Below are positions 8,794 to 18,522 of a stretch of 64,000 nucleotides of DNA, piece by piece. Where the stretch lies: positions 1 through 64,000 of the forward strand of contig JBGTQJ010000019.1 of NCBI GenBank assembly GCA_041941305.1, written 5' to 3'. The notes under the pieces are model-generated. The model made no database searches. It saw only the letters and a program-made list of their open reading frames with translations, and was not told where the DNA came from. The DNA is from JANSWP01 sp041941305 (GTDB lineage: Bacteria; Bacteroidota; Bacteroidia; Chitinophagales; Saprospiraceae). The translations under genes and the position numbers were made by a program. How positions within the stretch are numbered: position 1 is the first letter of the stretch; each line of letters begins with the position of its first letter.

Positions 8794-10209
8794 TCAATTT
8801 TGAAAAACTGCAAGCCTTTCGGCATGTTTCATTTGGCTTTCTGACCCTTGCAAGACGATGAGGTACATTCCAGAGGGTAAATTATATAAGGATAAATCCA
8901 AAACTTGCTTTCCTTCGTAAAATTGAAATTCACTTTGAGTCTTTAACTGACCGGATAAATCAAAAACTTGTACTTGCCCCATCTCTTCCATATCACTATT
9001 GAAATAAATTTTGACTTCACTGCTGGCAGGATTTGGGAAAAGCAAAAATTCCTGACTTGGATCGATGTTCGAGAGTTCAAAATCTGGATTGACATCAATC
9101 AATTCATCCCCTTCTTCTTCCTCTTCTTCAAATTCACCGGTTTCAAATTCATATTTTTCGGTCCAATCTGTCCATCCTTCTTCACATTTTACCCGAATTT
9201 GATATTGGTAAATCGTTTCAGGTTCCAGGTCTTCCAACTCCCTCCAGGTATCCTCATTGGTCGTTTTTACCCAGGATGCACCACTTCCTTTGATTCTAAA
9301 ACGGAAGCGATATTTAATAGCATCTGGAACATCCGGCCAATTGATAAGTGCCAAATTGGGTTCAGGTAAGTATGCAGAACTCGTTTGGGGCAAATCGCAT
9401 TCCTCCATTTCCTCCAAGGTGGTGAAAAAGAAACTTTCGCTGTATTCCGTCCATTCTTCTTCACACAAAGCCTGGATTTGGTATTCATATTCCGTTTCTG
9501 GCTCCAAATCTTCAAAAAAGGCTTCCGCTTCTTCCAATTCAAATTCTTCCCACTCATCTTCTCCTGCTATTCTGATGCGTATTTGAAATAACTCAGCTTC
9601 TACCCATTCCCAAAAAATGACAACTTCTGAGGCATTGACAAACATCACTTCTGAGTATTCAGGAGTAAAGCACAATTCCTCATCACAAGGCTCTTCGTCG
9701 CATGGGGCATCATCGTCGTCGTCTCCACCTTCTGGAGGTTCTACAGCTTCAGGGATAAGATTGAATTTAACTTCGGCAATGCCATAACATGTCGGATCTC
9801 CCCAGTTGGTATTTGCTGATATCAATACAAATTGGGCTTTTTTACCCTCAAAATCGGGACCTTCAAAGCCTCCATAAATAGGTTCTCCAGTACCTTGTTG
9901 AAATTCAAAAACCCCAAATTCCGTCCATTCTGAACCATCCTCTGAATAATCGATTACAACGGTTTTGAAACCACGGTCCAATTCACCCGGCTCATTGGAA
10001 TTCCAAACTCTTGTTTTGGATAGCGAATAGACACTTCCAAAGTCATACATGATCCAATTTCCTGCATCACGAGTTGGATTCGGATTTGGAGAAACCTGGC
10101 AGGAAAGCCAGGTATTTTCCCAAATACTGGCATCTGGCGTAAAGCATTGGGAATGAAGGACCTGAGTGCAAATAAAAATGAATATTAAGTTGAAAATATT
10201 TTTTTTCAT
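8794..10209 (-). CDS. Secreted discoidin-like/FnIII protein with T9SS sorting tail
   Basis: The ATG at 10209 is chosen. It starts a clean signal peptide (MKKNIFNLIFIFICTQVLHSQ), whereas the longer frame from 10263 would run into a palindrome. The 471-aa product has a discoidin (F5/8 type C)-like domain at about 25-150 (GNWIMYDFG, TVVIDYSEDGSEWTEFGVFEF), then a linker of consecutive Asp and Glu residues. Two fibronectin type III domains follow (each with LEPET.Y.YQI...C.E.WT), then a type A T9SS tail (LFPNPASSEVKIYF, then DLSGQL, LPSGMYLIVLQ). It should be exported across the outer membrane and anchored or released, probably binding carbohydrate or cell-surface ligands. The Glu/Asp linkers suggest calcium dependence, but that is inference. 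Confidence 0.85.
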   Translation of the reverse strand: MKKNIFNLIFIFICTQVLHSQCFTPDASIWENTWLSCQVSPNPNPTRDAGNWIMYDFGSVYSLSKTRVWNSNEPGELDRGFKTVVIDYSEDGSEWTEFGVFEFQQGTGEPIYGGFEGPDFEGKKAQFVLISANTNWGDPTCYGIAEVKFNLIPEAVEPPEGGDDDDDAPCDEEPCDEELCFTPEYSEVMFVNASEVVIFWEWVEAELFQIRIRIAGEDEWEEFELEEAEAFFEDLEPETEYEYQIQALCEEEWTEYSESFFFTTLEEMEECDLPQTSSAYLPEPNLALINWPDVPDAIKYRFRFRIKGSGASWVKTTNEDTWRELEDLEPETIYQYQIRVKCEEGWTDWTEKYEFETGEFEEEEEEGDELIDVNPDFELSNIDPSQEFLLFPNPASSEVKIYFNSDMEEMGQVQVFDLSGQLKTQSEFQFYEGKQVLDLSLYNLPSGMYLIVLQGSESQMKHAERLAVFQN

Positions 10210-10230
10210 GATTGAATCTTTTTTGCTGGT

Positions 10231-10398
10231 TCTGAGAAGCTGTTTGAATTTGAATTTTTTCACGTGTGAGAAGAATTTTTCAGTCAGACGAAGCTCATTT
10301 TTTGCCTCATAGCAGCGCTACGATGCAAAAAATAGATGAAGTATGGCTGGAAAAGTCTCTCACTTGTGGAAATAGTTAGACTCAAACAGCTTCTGAGA
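10231..10398. repeat. 168-bp imperfect palindromic element
   Basis: The outer arms TCTGAGAAGCTGTTTGA (from 10231) and its complement (to 10398) match almost perfectly. The complementarity continues inward through CACGTGTGAGA / TCTCTCACTTGTG and ATTTTTTGC / GCAAAAAAT to a TAGC-agc-GCTA centre at 10310-10320. It occupies the upstream region of the discoidin gene and looks like a fold-back MITE or REP-type element. The rest of the 383-bp gap (10399-10592) holds nothing else I can name. Confidence 0.7.
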
Positions 10399-10592
10399 TA
10401 ACAGCTTTTCATTGACGCTCAATTAGCATACTTAAAAAAAGGTGGTCATCTCAAAATATACTACCAGGATGACATCTTCTCTTTTGCTTTTCAAAGATGC
10501 CATCCAATCACAATGATTAAGAGTATGTTTTAATTTTTGCGAACTGTGCCAAAGGATGCCTGTGGCACAGGAAGATAAAATCCAAACATACT

Positions 10593-12005
10593 CTAAAGCA
10601 TAAACCCTAGTGGAGCACTGCCTGATCCAGTGGAATAGAAATTTCCAATATTTGGCAAGACCATACTCAGATCATTTGACGAAACTCCAAACCACATTGC
10701 CAATTCGGCAAAATATTCATCTGTGGAAGTGGTTGGAATCAGAACGCCTCCTCCAACATCGAGTGAAGAATTTAATGCCAAAGAAGGATAAGTTCCATAA
10801 ATGTCTCCTCCCTTCACTGAACCGCCCATGACCATGACGTTGCCTCCCCAACCGTGATCTGTACCGTTTCCATTAGAAGTAAGCGTTCTGGCAAAATCAG
10901 AGATGGAAAAAGTCGTAACCTTGTCTGACATGCCTAGTTCTTCCATAGCCGTATTGAATTCACTTAATGCTTTGCTGACTACGCTTAACATGGCAGTTTG
11001 ATTATTCAATACTTCGTCGTGATGATCCCAACCGCCAAAAGTGATAAAGAAAGTCTGGCGGCTCATACCCAAAGTGTCTTTAGCTGCGATGGTTCGGGCT
11101 ACCATTTGCAGACTTTGGGACAAATTGCTTGGAGAAAATACAGTGTTGAGTGAAACGCCTCCAACTGCAGTACTAAACAACTCATGACTGTTTTGGGCAT
11201 TGCTTACCACGTCTGCATAAGATTTTTTGAAAACATCTTGGTATTGTTGTTCCAAGAGGCTATTGACAGCAGTTGTTCGTATTTGATCAAATGTACTGGT
11301 GCCATTGTATCCTTCAATTCCAACACTACCATTTCCTACAGGCTTGATTGTATATTCAACTGTCTGATTGCCAGCCTGGAATACATTTTTTCCTGATAGA
11401 GAAATGTTCATGGAAATATTTTGATTGGAGTTCATGTTTTGAAGGATATCCGCCATTTTTCCACCCCAACCATGGGCGCTGCGCGTTTGCGGTACAGATG
11501 TTTGCCAATGGGCAATTTGGTCTGCATGTGAGAACAAGCCTAAGGGTAGCGTGACACTCCCATTATTGAATTGGGAAAGGGTAGTGGGTTGAATCAATGT
11601 ACCGACATTGGAAACAAAAGCCAACTTTCCAGATTCAAATAATTGTTGGATCTCTGGCATTGCTGGATGAACGCCCAGTTGTTGATTGTTGTATGTACTT
11701 GGATTGATTGCAAGCAGGGAGTTTTGTGCCAAAGCCAAATTTGATCGCGTTTGGGCATATTCGGCATGCTCCGAAGCTCCCCTCGGAACCAACATGTTGA
11801 AAGAGTCGTTTCCTCCTGCTAATAAGATGCAAACCAGTGCTTTGTAATCATTATTGGCTCCCAGCATGGAGCTTTTTGTGGTAGAAGCAGCTGCTACATT
11901 CACCATTCCCAGATTTAATAATGTAGACAGGAAAGTGGTAGAACCAATAGCTGCACAACTTGCAGTTCCGAGAAAGTCTCTGCGGTTCATTTTATTTTTA
12001 GTCAT
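10593..12005 (-). CDS. DUF1501 secreted protein (Tat-type signal)
   Basis: The ATG at 12005 is preferred over the longer frame from 12065 because it places a twin-arginine-like signal, MNRRDFLGTASCAAIGS, near the N terminus. The 470-aa product matches DUF1501: the early VCILLAGGNDSFNMLVP block, GVHPAMPEIQQLF, SHADQIAHWQT, a central TFGGWDHHDEVL motif and DHGWGGNVMVMGG near the C terminus. The family is sulfatase/alkaline-phosphatase-like in fold and lacks a proven reaction. It lies 111 bp downstream of a DUF1800 gene, its constant partner. Together they may form a secreted complex acting on polysaccharide or sulfated substrates, but no function is established. Confidence 0.9.
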   Translation of the reverse strand: MTKNKMNRRDFLGTASCAAIGSTTFLSTLLNLGMVNVAAASTTKSSMLGANNDYKALVCILLAGGNDSFNMLVPRGASEHAEYAQTRSNLALAQNSLLAINPSTYNNQQLGVHPAMPEIQQLFESGKLAFVSNVGTLIQPTTLSQFNNGSVTLPLGLFSHADQIAHWQTSVPQTRSAHGWGGKMADILQNMNSNQNISMNISLSGKNVFQAGNQTVEYTIKPVGNGSVGIEGYNGTSTFDQIRTTAVNSLLEQQYQDVFKKSYADVVSNAQNSHELFSTAVGGVSLNTVFSPSNLSQSLQMVARTIAAKDTLGMSRQTFFITFGGWDHHDEVLNNQTAMLSVVSKALSEFNTAMEELGMSDKVTTFSISDFARTLTSNGNGTDHGWGGNVMVMGGSVKGGDIYGTYPSLALNSSLDVGGGVLIPTTSTDEYFAELAMWFGVSSNDLSMVLPNIGNFYSTGSGSAPLGFML

Positions 12006-12116
12006 GGTGGTAATTATTGTTACACGCGTAGCCCGGTTTTCCCAAGCCGTGACTTGTGCGCTCAAAATGAAATTTTTGATTTGGTTTATTTTACGATTGG
12101 AAAACCGAACTAACGG

Positions 12117-13883
12117 TTATTTCAAAATCGCATAATCAGGTGAAATCATAATCAAATAAATTGCCATATCAACTCTCTCTTTAGGATCGCTTAATTGGTC
12201 GAGTGCATTCAAAATAGTGGCTCTGCTTTCTGATGACAAATGCCCATGAGTCAATAAAATGTCTAGTCGGTCTAACAAAAGATCTGGTTCACTTGCCATT
12301 GCCAATTCATCGGTTATGTTTAATGTAGAGGTGGTAAATTCATCATCATAAGGTGCACCGAGGTGCTCTTCTTCAGCAGGATCAAAAATGGTTGTTACCG
12401 CATTTTTTGTTGTCCATAAATCCACTTGATTGATATATCCAATGGAGGAGGATGAGTTGTGAATTTGGAACACAGGTGCCACAAATCCATTATCTGAAAT
12501 GGGTCCATTTGGTTGATAATCAGGCTGGAAAAAATTGAATACACTGGGTGAATATTGAGGGTATTGCCCAGTGCTGGAGACAAATAAGAAAGCAGGGTTT
12601 TGATGAATTCCGAGTTTTGGGATGGCATTCAATGCTCTGGAAATATGCGTCCAACGAACAATGGGTTCTCTCAATTTTCCAGCCGAAGGATTTGACAAAG
12701 CATCACAATTCCTGGCTTCAGGATCCAATAAGATAGCTTTTATAACTGCTTGAAAATCACCCCTTTGTCCAGTGCCATTGTCATTAAATGCATTGGCAAC
12801 TCGGTTTACATAATCAGGGCTGGGATTGGAGGAAACCAAAAATTGGATTAAGGCTTTGCCGATAAATGGACCTACATTTGGATGATTGTGCAGATTATCG
12901 ATAGCAGCATTGATATCCTCCATGCCGCTTTGCCCACCAGCAACGGCTGCATTATTGAGCAAAAATTTGGGACCCGGTTCATGGTGTTCCTCATACATTT
13001 TCATAGGCACCACAAAAACAGAATTGACATCATCTGGAGGAATTCCAAACTGACCGTTTGCGGAACCATCTCCCAATCCAGTGAATATTTTTGCAAATTC
13101 CTTGATGTCATTATTGTCGTAAGTTGGGATAACTGCTCCAGAGCCATCCAACTTCCTTGTTCCGTCGTTATTTAATTCATACAATCCTATTGAGAACAAT
13201 TGCATAACCTCCCGGGCGTAATTTTCATCTGGGTGAATATTTAAGGCAGGTTGAGTCTTAGGGTTGTTCAAATGACTTAAATAAAAGCCCATAATTGGAT
13301 GCATGGAAACATCAAATAACATATTTCGATAATTTCCAAAGCTGTGATTCAAAAGCATATCGTAATAATTGGTCATTCCCAATCCTCCATCTTCCAATAG
13401 GTCGGAACCAAAAGAAGAAACAACAAATATTTCACTCATGGCTAAGCCAATCCGTTGTCTTAGCATGTCAGGTGAGGTCATGGCACTTTGCCACCAACCA
13501 TCTCGAACGTTTACAAAGAAAAACCCTTCGAATTCCTCATCGGGTTGGGTGACCATGCTGGTACTATTTGTGAGGGAAGTAATGGGTAAGGAAAATTGTT
13601 CTTCAAGCCAGGCATCATAGCCCATAGCTGCTGTCATTTGGATTGTCTCGTAATCGGCTCCCAGGGTTGCTTGCGCCAAAAATCGTGAGGCGTCATTTAG
13701 TTGTTCTGGGTTTGTGATTGGAAAACCATCAACGGTTTTATCACCTTGATTATCGGCATTTTGGTTGTGACTGGTGGTGACCGTGATACCGTTATCATGT
13801 CCTGCACCAATGAAATCGCTGTATTGTTGGGCATTCAAAAAGAAAACCAAAAAAAGCGAGGAAAAGGCAAGATAAAATCTCAT
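12117..13883 (-). CDS. DUF1800 secreted protein
   Basis: The ATG at 13883 is chosen over 13928 because it opens a Sec signal peptide (MRFYLAFSSLFLVFFLNAQ). The mature protein shows the DUF1800 layout: an N-terminal ASRFLAQATLGADYETI block, MGYDAWLEEQF, then HPIMGFYLSHLNN, ENYAREVMQLFSIGLYELN with a downstream EFAKIFTGLG, and a late helical region with LREPIVRW. It is 588 aa, a usual size. The gene is immediately followed by the DUF1501 gene; the two families occur as a pair in many Bacteroidota, Planctomycetota and proteobacteria. Biochemical function is unknown. Its position downstream of a FecI/FecR/TonB-receptor set suggests, but does not prove, co-regulation. Confidence 0.9.
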   Translation of the reverse strand: MRFYLAFSSLFLVFFLNAQQYSDFIGAGHDNGITVTTSHNQNADNQGDKTVDGFPITNPEQLNDASRFLAQATLGADYETIQMTAAMGYDAWLEEQFSLPITSLTNSTSMVTQPDEEFEGFFFVNVRDGWWQSAMTSPDMLRQRIGLAMSEIFVVSSFGSDLLEDGGLGMTNYYDMLLNHSFGNYRNMLFDVSMHPIMGFYLSHLNNPKTQPALNIHPDENYAREVMQLFSIGLYELNNDGTRKLDGSGAVIPTYDNNDIKEFAKIFTGLGDGSANGQFGIPPDDVNSVFVVPMKMYEEHHEPGPKFLLNNAAVAGGQSGMEDINAAIDNLHNHPNVGPFIGKALIQFLVSSNPSPDYVNRVANAFNDNGTGQRGDFQAVIKAILLDPEARNCDALSNPSAGKLREPIVRWTHISRALNAIPKLGIHQNPAFLFVSSTGQYPQYSPSVFNFFQPDYQPNGPISDNGFVAPVFQIHNSSSSIGYINQVDLWTTKNAVTTIFDPAEEEHLGAPYDDEFTTSTLNITDELAMASEPDLLLDRLDILLTHGHLSSESRATILNALDQLSDPKERVDMAIYLIMISPDYAILK

Positions 13884-14054
13884 ACTCCATCTGATTTTGT
13901 GGTTTGGAAATGGAAATAAGTGAAGCATTCAGTATGGCTCATGATGCTAAGCCCTAAAGAATAATTTACTTGGTTTCAAGTCCTAAAAAATGTGTTTTCA
14001 AACCTAAAACTGATGAGTGGAGAAATACCCTACCGCTTTTTTGAAAAAAAAATA

Positions 14055-16685
14055 TTATTGCCATTTTAATCTTACAACAAAATTCGGCGTAAAACCCAAT
14101 AAGGGACGCTCGATAGACAATAATTCCAACTCTTCTGTTTCATCATCCTCTACAATTGCATATTGTCGGCTCAGCAAATTTCGGCGATTGTAAACATTGA
14201 GTACTGACAGACCTATAATTCCTTTAAGCCGACTCTCTTTTGACGAAAATTTGTAAAGCAATGAAAAATCAAGACGGTGGTAATCAGGTAGTCGCCAATT
14301 ATTGGTCTCCAGGTAGGCTGGGACATATTCGATTTCACCATCCTCTGGAACACCCTCGATATCCTCTGCAAGCGTATAGGGTTTTCCAGAAGCATAGTTC
14401 CAGGCTATAGAAAGCTGCCATTGCTTAAAATTGACCAGATGCATCCAGGTAAGGGTATGTGGACGGTCGTGAGGTGCTGGAAATTCCACGTTATCCTGGA
14501 TTTCCGAAAATTGATAGCTTACTTTGCTCAAAGAATAACTCAGCCAGCTTTGATAGTAGTCCCAACGCTGTTTAATTAAAAAATCGAGTCCTTTTGCTTT
14601 GCCAGTTCCCTGATTAAAAAAATCCTCTACAACAGAGTCATTGAAGCTTGGAGAATAGGATGATAGTCCTTCCATATTTTTTAAATAGCCCTGAACTTCA
14701 AATTGAAACCGATTTTTGGAATATAAAAACCCTCCTGTAAAGTGATTGCTTTGTATCAGAGGGAAGTCTTCTTCTCCATTTCTTATTACCCAAAATTGTT
14801 CGCCCAGCCCCAGGTCATTAAATTCAATGACTTGGCTTATGGCTTGTCTGTACCATCCAGCGCCGGCTTTAATTTGCCAGTGTTTGATAGGTAAAAATTG
14901 GATGGAAAATCTTGGCTCAGAAAAATACGCATCTGTAATGCTGAAATGACTTAAACGAATACCTGCATTGATATTGAAGCGTTTGCCGATTTTTTGTTGA
15001 TGTGTAGCAAAGATACTGTTGGTGTAACCAGTATCCGAATTGTATTCAAAATCATCTTCTTCAAAGTCGGATGCTATCTGGACCTGGTAGTCGACTGTAT
15101 GTCTCGTCCAATTGTAGCCAAAATTTAACTTTTGACTCGATGAAAAGTGAATGTCAAAAACGGACTCTATGGAGGCGTCGTATATTTCATTCTTCACCTT
15201 GTGTAAGAAGGTCAAATCATCTCCGTCAGGTTCCATAATCTGGAATTCAAAGTTGTTTTTTGAATCTGAGGAGGTGATTTTTGTCGATTGAAAGATTTTG
15301 GCATTCCATTCTCGATCCCACCTAAGGCTCCAGCCCAGGTTTTCCAAATCCAATTCATCGTGCTCTCTGATTTCTTCCTCCAAATTATCCGAATCAAATT
15401 TCAATTGGTCAGAGACTCCAAAAAAGCTAATATTAACACGGTTTTTTTCATTTGGAGCATAAATCCATTTTAAATTGTAATCATTGAAGTGAAAATTTAG
15501 ATCTAATTCCAATGGGACATCATCAGATACATCCTGCTGCTGTTCATCAATTTTCCCCTTTTGAAATACGCGTTTGGATAATTTTTTGTAGGTAGGGCTT
15601 TGAACTATATCTGTAAATGATCGCCTCCCCGAAAAGACAAAAGCAGATTTCATTTTTTTGATTGGGACTACCAGAGAACCGTCAAAATGAGTCAAATTCA
15701 GACCAAGGGTACCTTGAGTTTTTTCTGGGATTTGCTCCACACTTTCGATTTCTATTACACTTGAAATTCTACCTCCAAACTCTGCCCCAAAACCACTCCT
15801 AAAAACCCGGACATCATCTACGATGTAGGGATTAAAAGCCGAAATCATTCCAAAAAAATGACCACTATTGTAGACAGGTGTACCGTCCCACAGAATCAAA
15901 TTTTGATCGGGGGTTCCACCTCTAATGTGCAAGCCCGTAGCAGATTCATCTGGGCTTTGTACTCCTGGAAGTATTTGTACCATTTGCAGAACGTCTGACT
16001 CCGTTAACCCAGGTAAAACATCCAGCCTGTCTGGATTTAGGACAACTGCATCTTCTTCCGTTGATTGTTCTATACCTTCTACGATATATTCCTTGACAAT
16101 AACTTCTGAAAAAGACAATTCATTTATCGAAAGCCTGAGAGAAGGGCAAGAAGTCAATTCCCTTGCCAAAACAATTTTTTTCTGGTAGCCAACATAGCTG
16201 ATTTCGACTTCCGTTTTTGGATCAAAATTCCCTTTGATTTCGAATATTCCTTGTTCGTTTGTTGTAGTTCCGCTTTGGGCAGATTTTATGAAAATACTTG
16301 CAAAAGCAAGGGCTTCATAGGACGATTGATCTAGAATTTTTCCGCAGAGCGTTAGTTCTTTAAATTCTTGAATATCAGATGATTGAGTTTTGTTTTTGAT
16401 GGTAATGAAGCGATCATTTATGATTTGATAGGTCAATGCAGTGGGCTTTAGAACTTGCTTTAAAGCACTTTCCAGTTCTGCCTCTTTTAGATGAACATTT
16501 ATCGAAATTCCCTCTATAGATTTTGAAAGGTAAGAGAAGGTAATTTGGTATTGATTTTCCAAATAATCCAGCACTTTTTCAAGCGGTTCATTTTCAAATG
16601 ATTGGGTAATTTTTTTTGTGGATTGTGCAGGCAGTATGAAAGAAAAAAGGAGAAGTAACAAAAGAATGGAAAATGCCCTCGTCAT
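14055..16685 (-). CDS. TonB-dependent outer-membrane receptor with STN signalling domain
   Basis: An 876-aa receptor. A signal peptide (about 1-20) precedes an STN (secretin/TonB short N-terminal) domain at about 22-98 (LEKVLDYLENQYQITFSYL). This is the domain that contacts a FecR-type anti-sigma factor. Next come a carboxypeptidase-regulatory-like domain (about 108-185), a plug domain (about 215-330, with LHIRGGTPDQNLILWDG and GAEFGGRISSVIEIES) and a beta-barrel to the C terminus. It imports an unknown ligand using TonB energy and signals its presence inward. The fecR-like gene lies 56 bp upstream and the ECF sigma gene beyond it, so this is a surface-signalling operon of the Fec type. The ligand cannot be told from the sequence. 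Confidence 0.92.
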   Translation of the reverse strand: MTRAFSILLLLLLFSFILPAQSTKKITQSFENEPLEKVLDYLENQYQITFSYLSKSIEGISINVHLKEAELESALKQVLKPTALTYQIINDRFITIKNKTQSSDIQEFKELTLCGKILDQSSYEALAFASIFIKSAQSGTTTNEQGIFEIKGNFDPKTEVEISYVGYQKKIVLARELTSCPSLRLSINELSFSEVIVKEYIVEGIEQSTEEDAVVLNPDRLDVLPGLTESDVLQMVQILPGVQSPDESATGLHIRGGTPDQNLILWDGTPVYNSGHFFGMISAFNPYIVDDVRVFRSGFGAEFGGRISSVIEIESVEQIPEKTQGTLGLNLTHFDGSLVVPIKKMKSAFVFSGRRSFTDIVQSPTYKKLSKRVFQKGKIDEQQQDVSDDVPLELDLNFHFNDYNLKWIYAPNEKNRVNISFFGVSDQLKFDSDNLEEEIREHDELDLENLGWSLRWDREWNAKIFQSTKITSSDSKNNFEFQIMEPDGDDLTFLHKVKNEIYDASIESVFDIHFSSSQKLNFGYNWTRHTVDYQVQIASDFEEDDFEYNSDTGYTNSIFATHQQKIGKRFNINAGIRLSHFSITDAYFSEPRFSIQFLPIKHWQIKAGAGWYRQAISQVIEFNDLGLGEQFWVIRNGEEDFPLIQSNHFTGGFLYSKNRFQFEVQGYLKNMEGLSSYSPSFNDSVVEDFFNQGTGKAKGLDFLIKQRWDYYQSWLSYSLSKVSYQFSEIQDNVEFPAPHDRPHTLTWMHLVNFKQWQLSIAWNYASGKPYTLAEDIEGVPEDGEIEYVPAYLETNNWRLPDYHRLDFSLLYKFSSKESRLKGIIGLSVLNVYNRRNLLSRQYAIVEDDETEELELLSIERPLLGFTPNFVVRLKWQ

Positions 16686-16741
16686 GGAATGGATTTAATG
16701 TTTTTGTGCAATGGTAGTAATAACGAGAGGGACTAAGATAA

Positions 16742-17683
16742 TTATTTTGCAAATACAATTACTTTTCTGCCTTCCATCCTAAAATCATATCCATCAATAA
16801 CTCCTAAAACCCCTATGAGGGCTTCTTGTAAATTATCATGGAAAAAACCTCCATTATAGCGTTGCTGATTCAACTCTTCAGGGCTTTCTATGCTAATATC
16901 AAATTGTCGCTGTAATTCTTCAAAAACCTCAATAAAAGGAGCATCAGAAAAAAGAGATTCCCCGTTAATCCATGAAGGCATTGCATTTTGATTTGCTGCA
17001 AAAAAAATTGGGGAGGAGAAGCTTTTATTTTGGGAAATTAGTTTGGTGCCACCTTCTATGATTTGGGATTTATTTTCTTCTAATGCTACCTTTACTTTCC
17101 CTGCATAACAAGTAACATTGAGTTGATTATTTCTGGAAAATACATTGAATTTTGTTCCAAGAACCTGAACCGAACCATTTTCCGATTCAACAATAAAATC
17201 TGTCCCCTTTTCCACTTCAAAAAAACCTTCTCCTTTTAAGGTCAATTTTCGATTTCTCAGGAACAAAAAGTCCAAACTCGAGTGCTGTAATTCTGACCCA
17301 GCATTCAATGTAACCCTGGAGCCATCAGGCAAATCAATGCTTCGCTTTTGCCCGATATTGGTCGTATAGTTTTGAATTGAAAATTGTAAGAAAAGTACAG
17401 CGCTTAATAATAGTAAGACAGCAGCAGCAGATGCATATCTTAACCAACCAATCCTTCTGATTTTTGCCACCTTTGGGGTAGATTCAATACCTGTCTCTTT
17501 TGCCAGATTAGCCCATACGTCTCCTTTTTGCCAATGAGGTGTCTGCCAATGCTCAGTTGTTTCTACAATTTTCTTTAAATCAGCAAAATCTTCTCTTGAC
17601 TCTAATTCACTTAACTCCGCCTCCGTCAGTTCTCCACTGAGCCATCTGGCTAAAATCGTATCATCTGAAAATGGTTTAGACAT
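16742..17683 (-). CDS. FecR-family anti-sigma factor
   Basis: A 313-aa protein with a short cytoplasmic N-terminal region, including the start-proximal DDTILARWLSGELTEAEL block that would contact the sigma factor. One membrane helix lies near 82-103 (YASAAAVLLLLSAVLFLQFSI). A FecR domain spans about 113-215 (RSIDLPDGSRVTLNAGSEL, KLTLKGEGFFEVEKG, VLGTKFNVFSR). A DUF4974 domain closes the protein (SDAPFIEVFEELQRQFDI). It would hold the ECF sigma factor at the inner membrane until the STN domain of the receptor signals. It lies 56 bp upstream of the receptor gene. Unusually, a 216-bp inverted-repeat element separates it from the sigma gene. Confidence 0.93.
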   Translation of the reverse strand: MSKPFSDDTILARWLSGELTEAELSELESREDFADLKKIVETTEHWQTPHWQKGDVWANLAKETGIESTPKVAKIRRIGWLRYASAAAVLLLLSAVLFLQFSIQNYTTNIGQKRSIDLPDGSRVTLNAGSELQHSSLDFLFLRNRKLTLKGEGFFEVEKGTDFIVESENGSVQVLGTKFNVFSRNNQLNVTCYAGKVKVALEENKSQIIEGGTKLISQNKSFSSPIFFAANQNAMPSWINGESLFSDAPFIEVFEELQRQFDISIESPEELNQQRYNGGFFHDNLQEALIGVLGVIDGYDFRMEGRKVIVFAK

Positions 17684-17765
17684 ATATGTTTGTTTTAGGT
17701 GCTATTACTAAAACGATTAAATGTGGTTTTCCCCTCAAATTTTCCTTTCTCTGACAATTTTGGTG

Positions 17766-17981
17766 GTCAAAAAAACATGCATCATCCCGAATTTTGGCAA
17801 TATAAACCTTTTGTTTATCTGCATTTCTTAATCTATTGATAATCAATTTGTTGCGGGGTGCGAGTTGCGGAGAGCAAACCCATAACTCGCACCCCGCAAC
17901 AAAGACACATTACATAGTGAGTTGAAATTCAATGATTTGAGATACAATAGAAAAGTTCAGGATGATACATGTTTGTTTGAC
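17766..17981. mobile_element. R1 element, copy A (MITE-like, 216 bp)
   Basis: The termini are inverted repeats. The left end reads GTCAAAAAAACATGCATCAT, and the right end, reverse-complemented, reads GTCAAACAAACATGTATCAT; both continue with CC. A GC-rich palindrome at 17847-17903 (GTTGCGGGGTGCGAGTT and its exact complement) forms the core. The arm sequence CAAATCATTGAATTTCAACTCAC (on the complement) recurs in copies B and C. There is no coding capacity. It begins 26 bp after the sigma-factor stop and fills the gap before fecR. Confidence 0.75.
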
Positions 17982-18006
17982 TCAAAGCAACAAAATTGTC
18001 AGAGAA

Positions 18007-18522
18007 CTAAATTTTCAATGTCAATTTTCGCAATTCTACAAGAGCCTTGTGCATGCGCTTTTCCACAGCCTTGACACTCAACTCCAATTCTTCGGCGATT
18101 TCCTTATAAGTTTTCTTGTCAATTCGGTTCATTAAAAATACAATTCTTTGATTTTCAGGTAGTTGGGAAATTGCGTTTTCCAATTTGGATTTAAACTCTT
18201 TCTCTTCCAATAAAAATTCAGGGCTTTGATTCGTACTTGATTTAACTGGATTTTCTTGAAATTTTAACACCACTTGCTTGTGTTTCACATTATCCAGAAA
18301 CAAATTATTAGCAATCGTATATAGGAAGCTCTTCGCTTTTTCCATTGGCACTTTTGCGCAGTTTTTCCAAAGCCTTAAAAAGGATTCCTGACAAATGTCT
18401 TGAGCCAAGACGCCATTCCCCGATTTGTAATAAATGAAATTCCGTAACCCATCGCTTATTTCAATAAACAGATTTTGAAAATTATCTGGAAGACAAGTTG
18501 AGTTTGGGTCAGTTGGTTTCAT
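18007..18522 (-). CDS. ECF RNA polymerase sigma factor (FecI-like)
   Basis: The ATG at 18522 is chosen over 18567 because the longer frame adds an atypical hydrophobic stretch. The 171-aa product has sigma-70 region 2 at about 15-80 (AQDICQESFLRLWKNC is the region 2.2 core). Region 4 lies at about 110-165, with LPENQRIVFLMNRIDKKTY and a helix-turn-helix YKEIAEELELSVKAVEKRMHKAL. No region 3 is present, as expected for the ECF group. It would direct transcription of the downstream receptor and surface genes when released by the FecR-type anti-sigma factor. A palindromic R2 repeat lies upstream, which may affect its own expression. Confidence 0.93.
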   Translation of the reverse strand: MKPTDPNSTCLPDNFQNLFIEISDGLRNFIYYKSGNGVLAQDICQESFLRLWKNCAKVPMEKAKSFLYTIANNLFLDNVKHKQVVLKFQENPVKSSTNQSPEFLLEEKEFKSKLENAISQLPENQRIVFLMNRIDKKTYKEIAEELELSVKAVEKRMHKALVELRKLTLKI

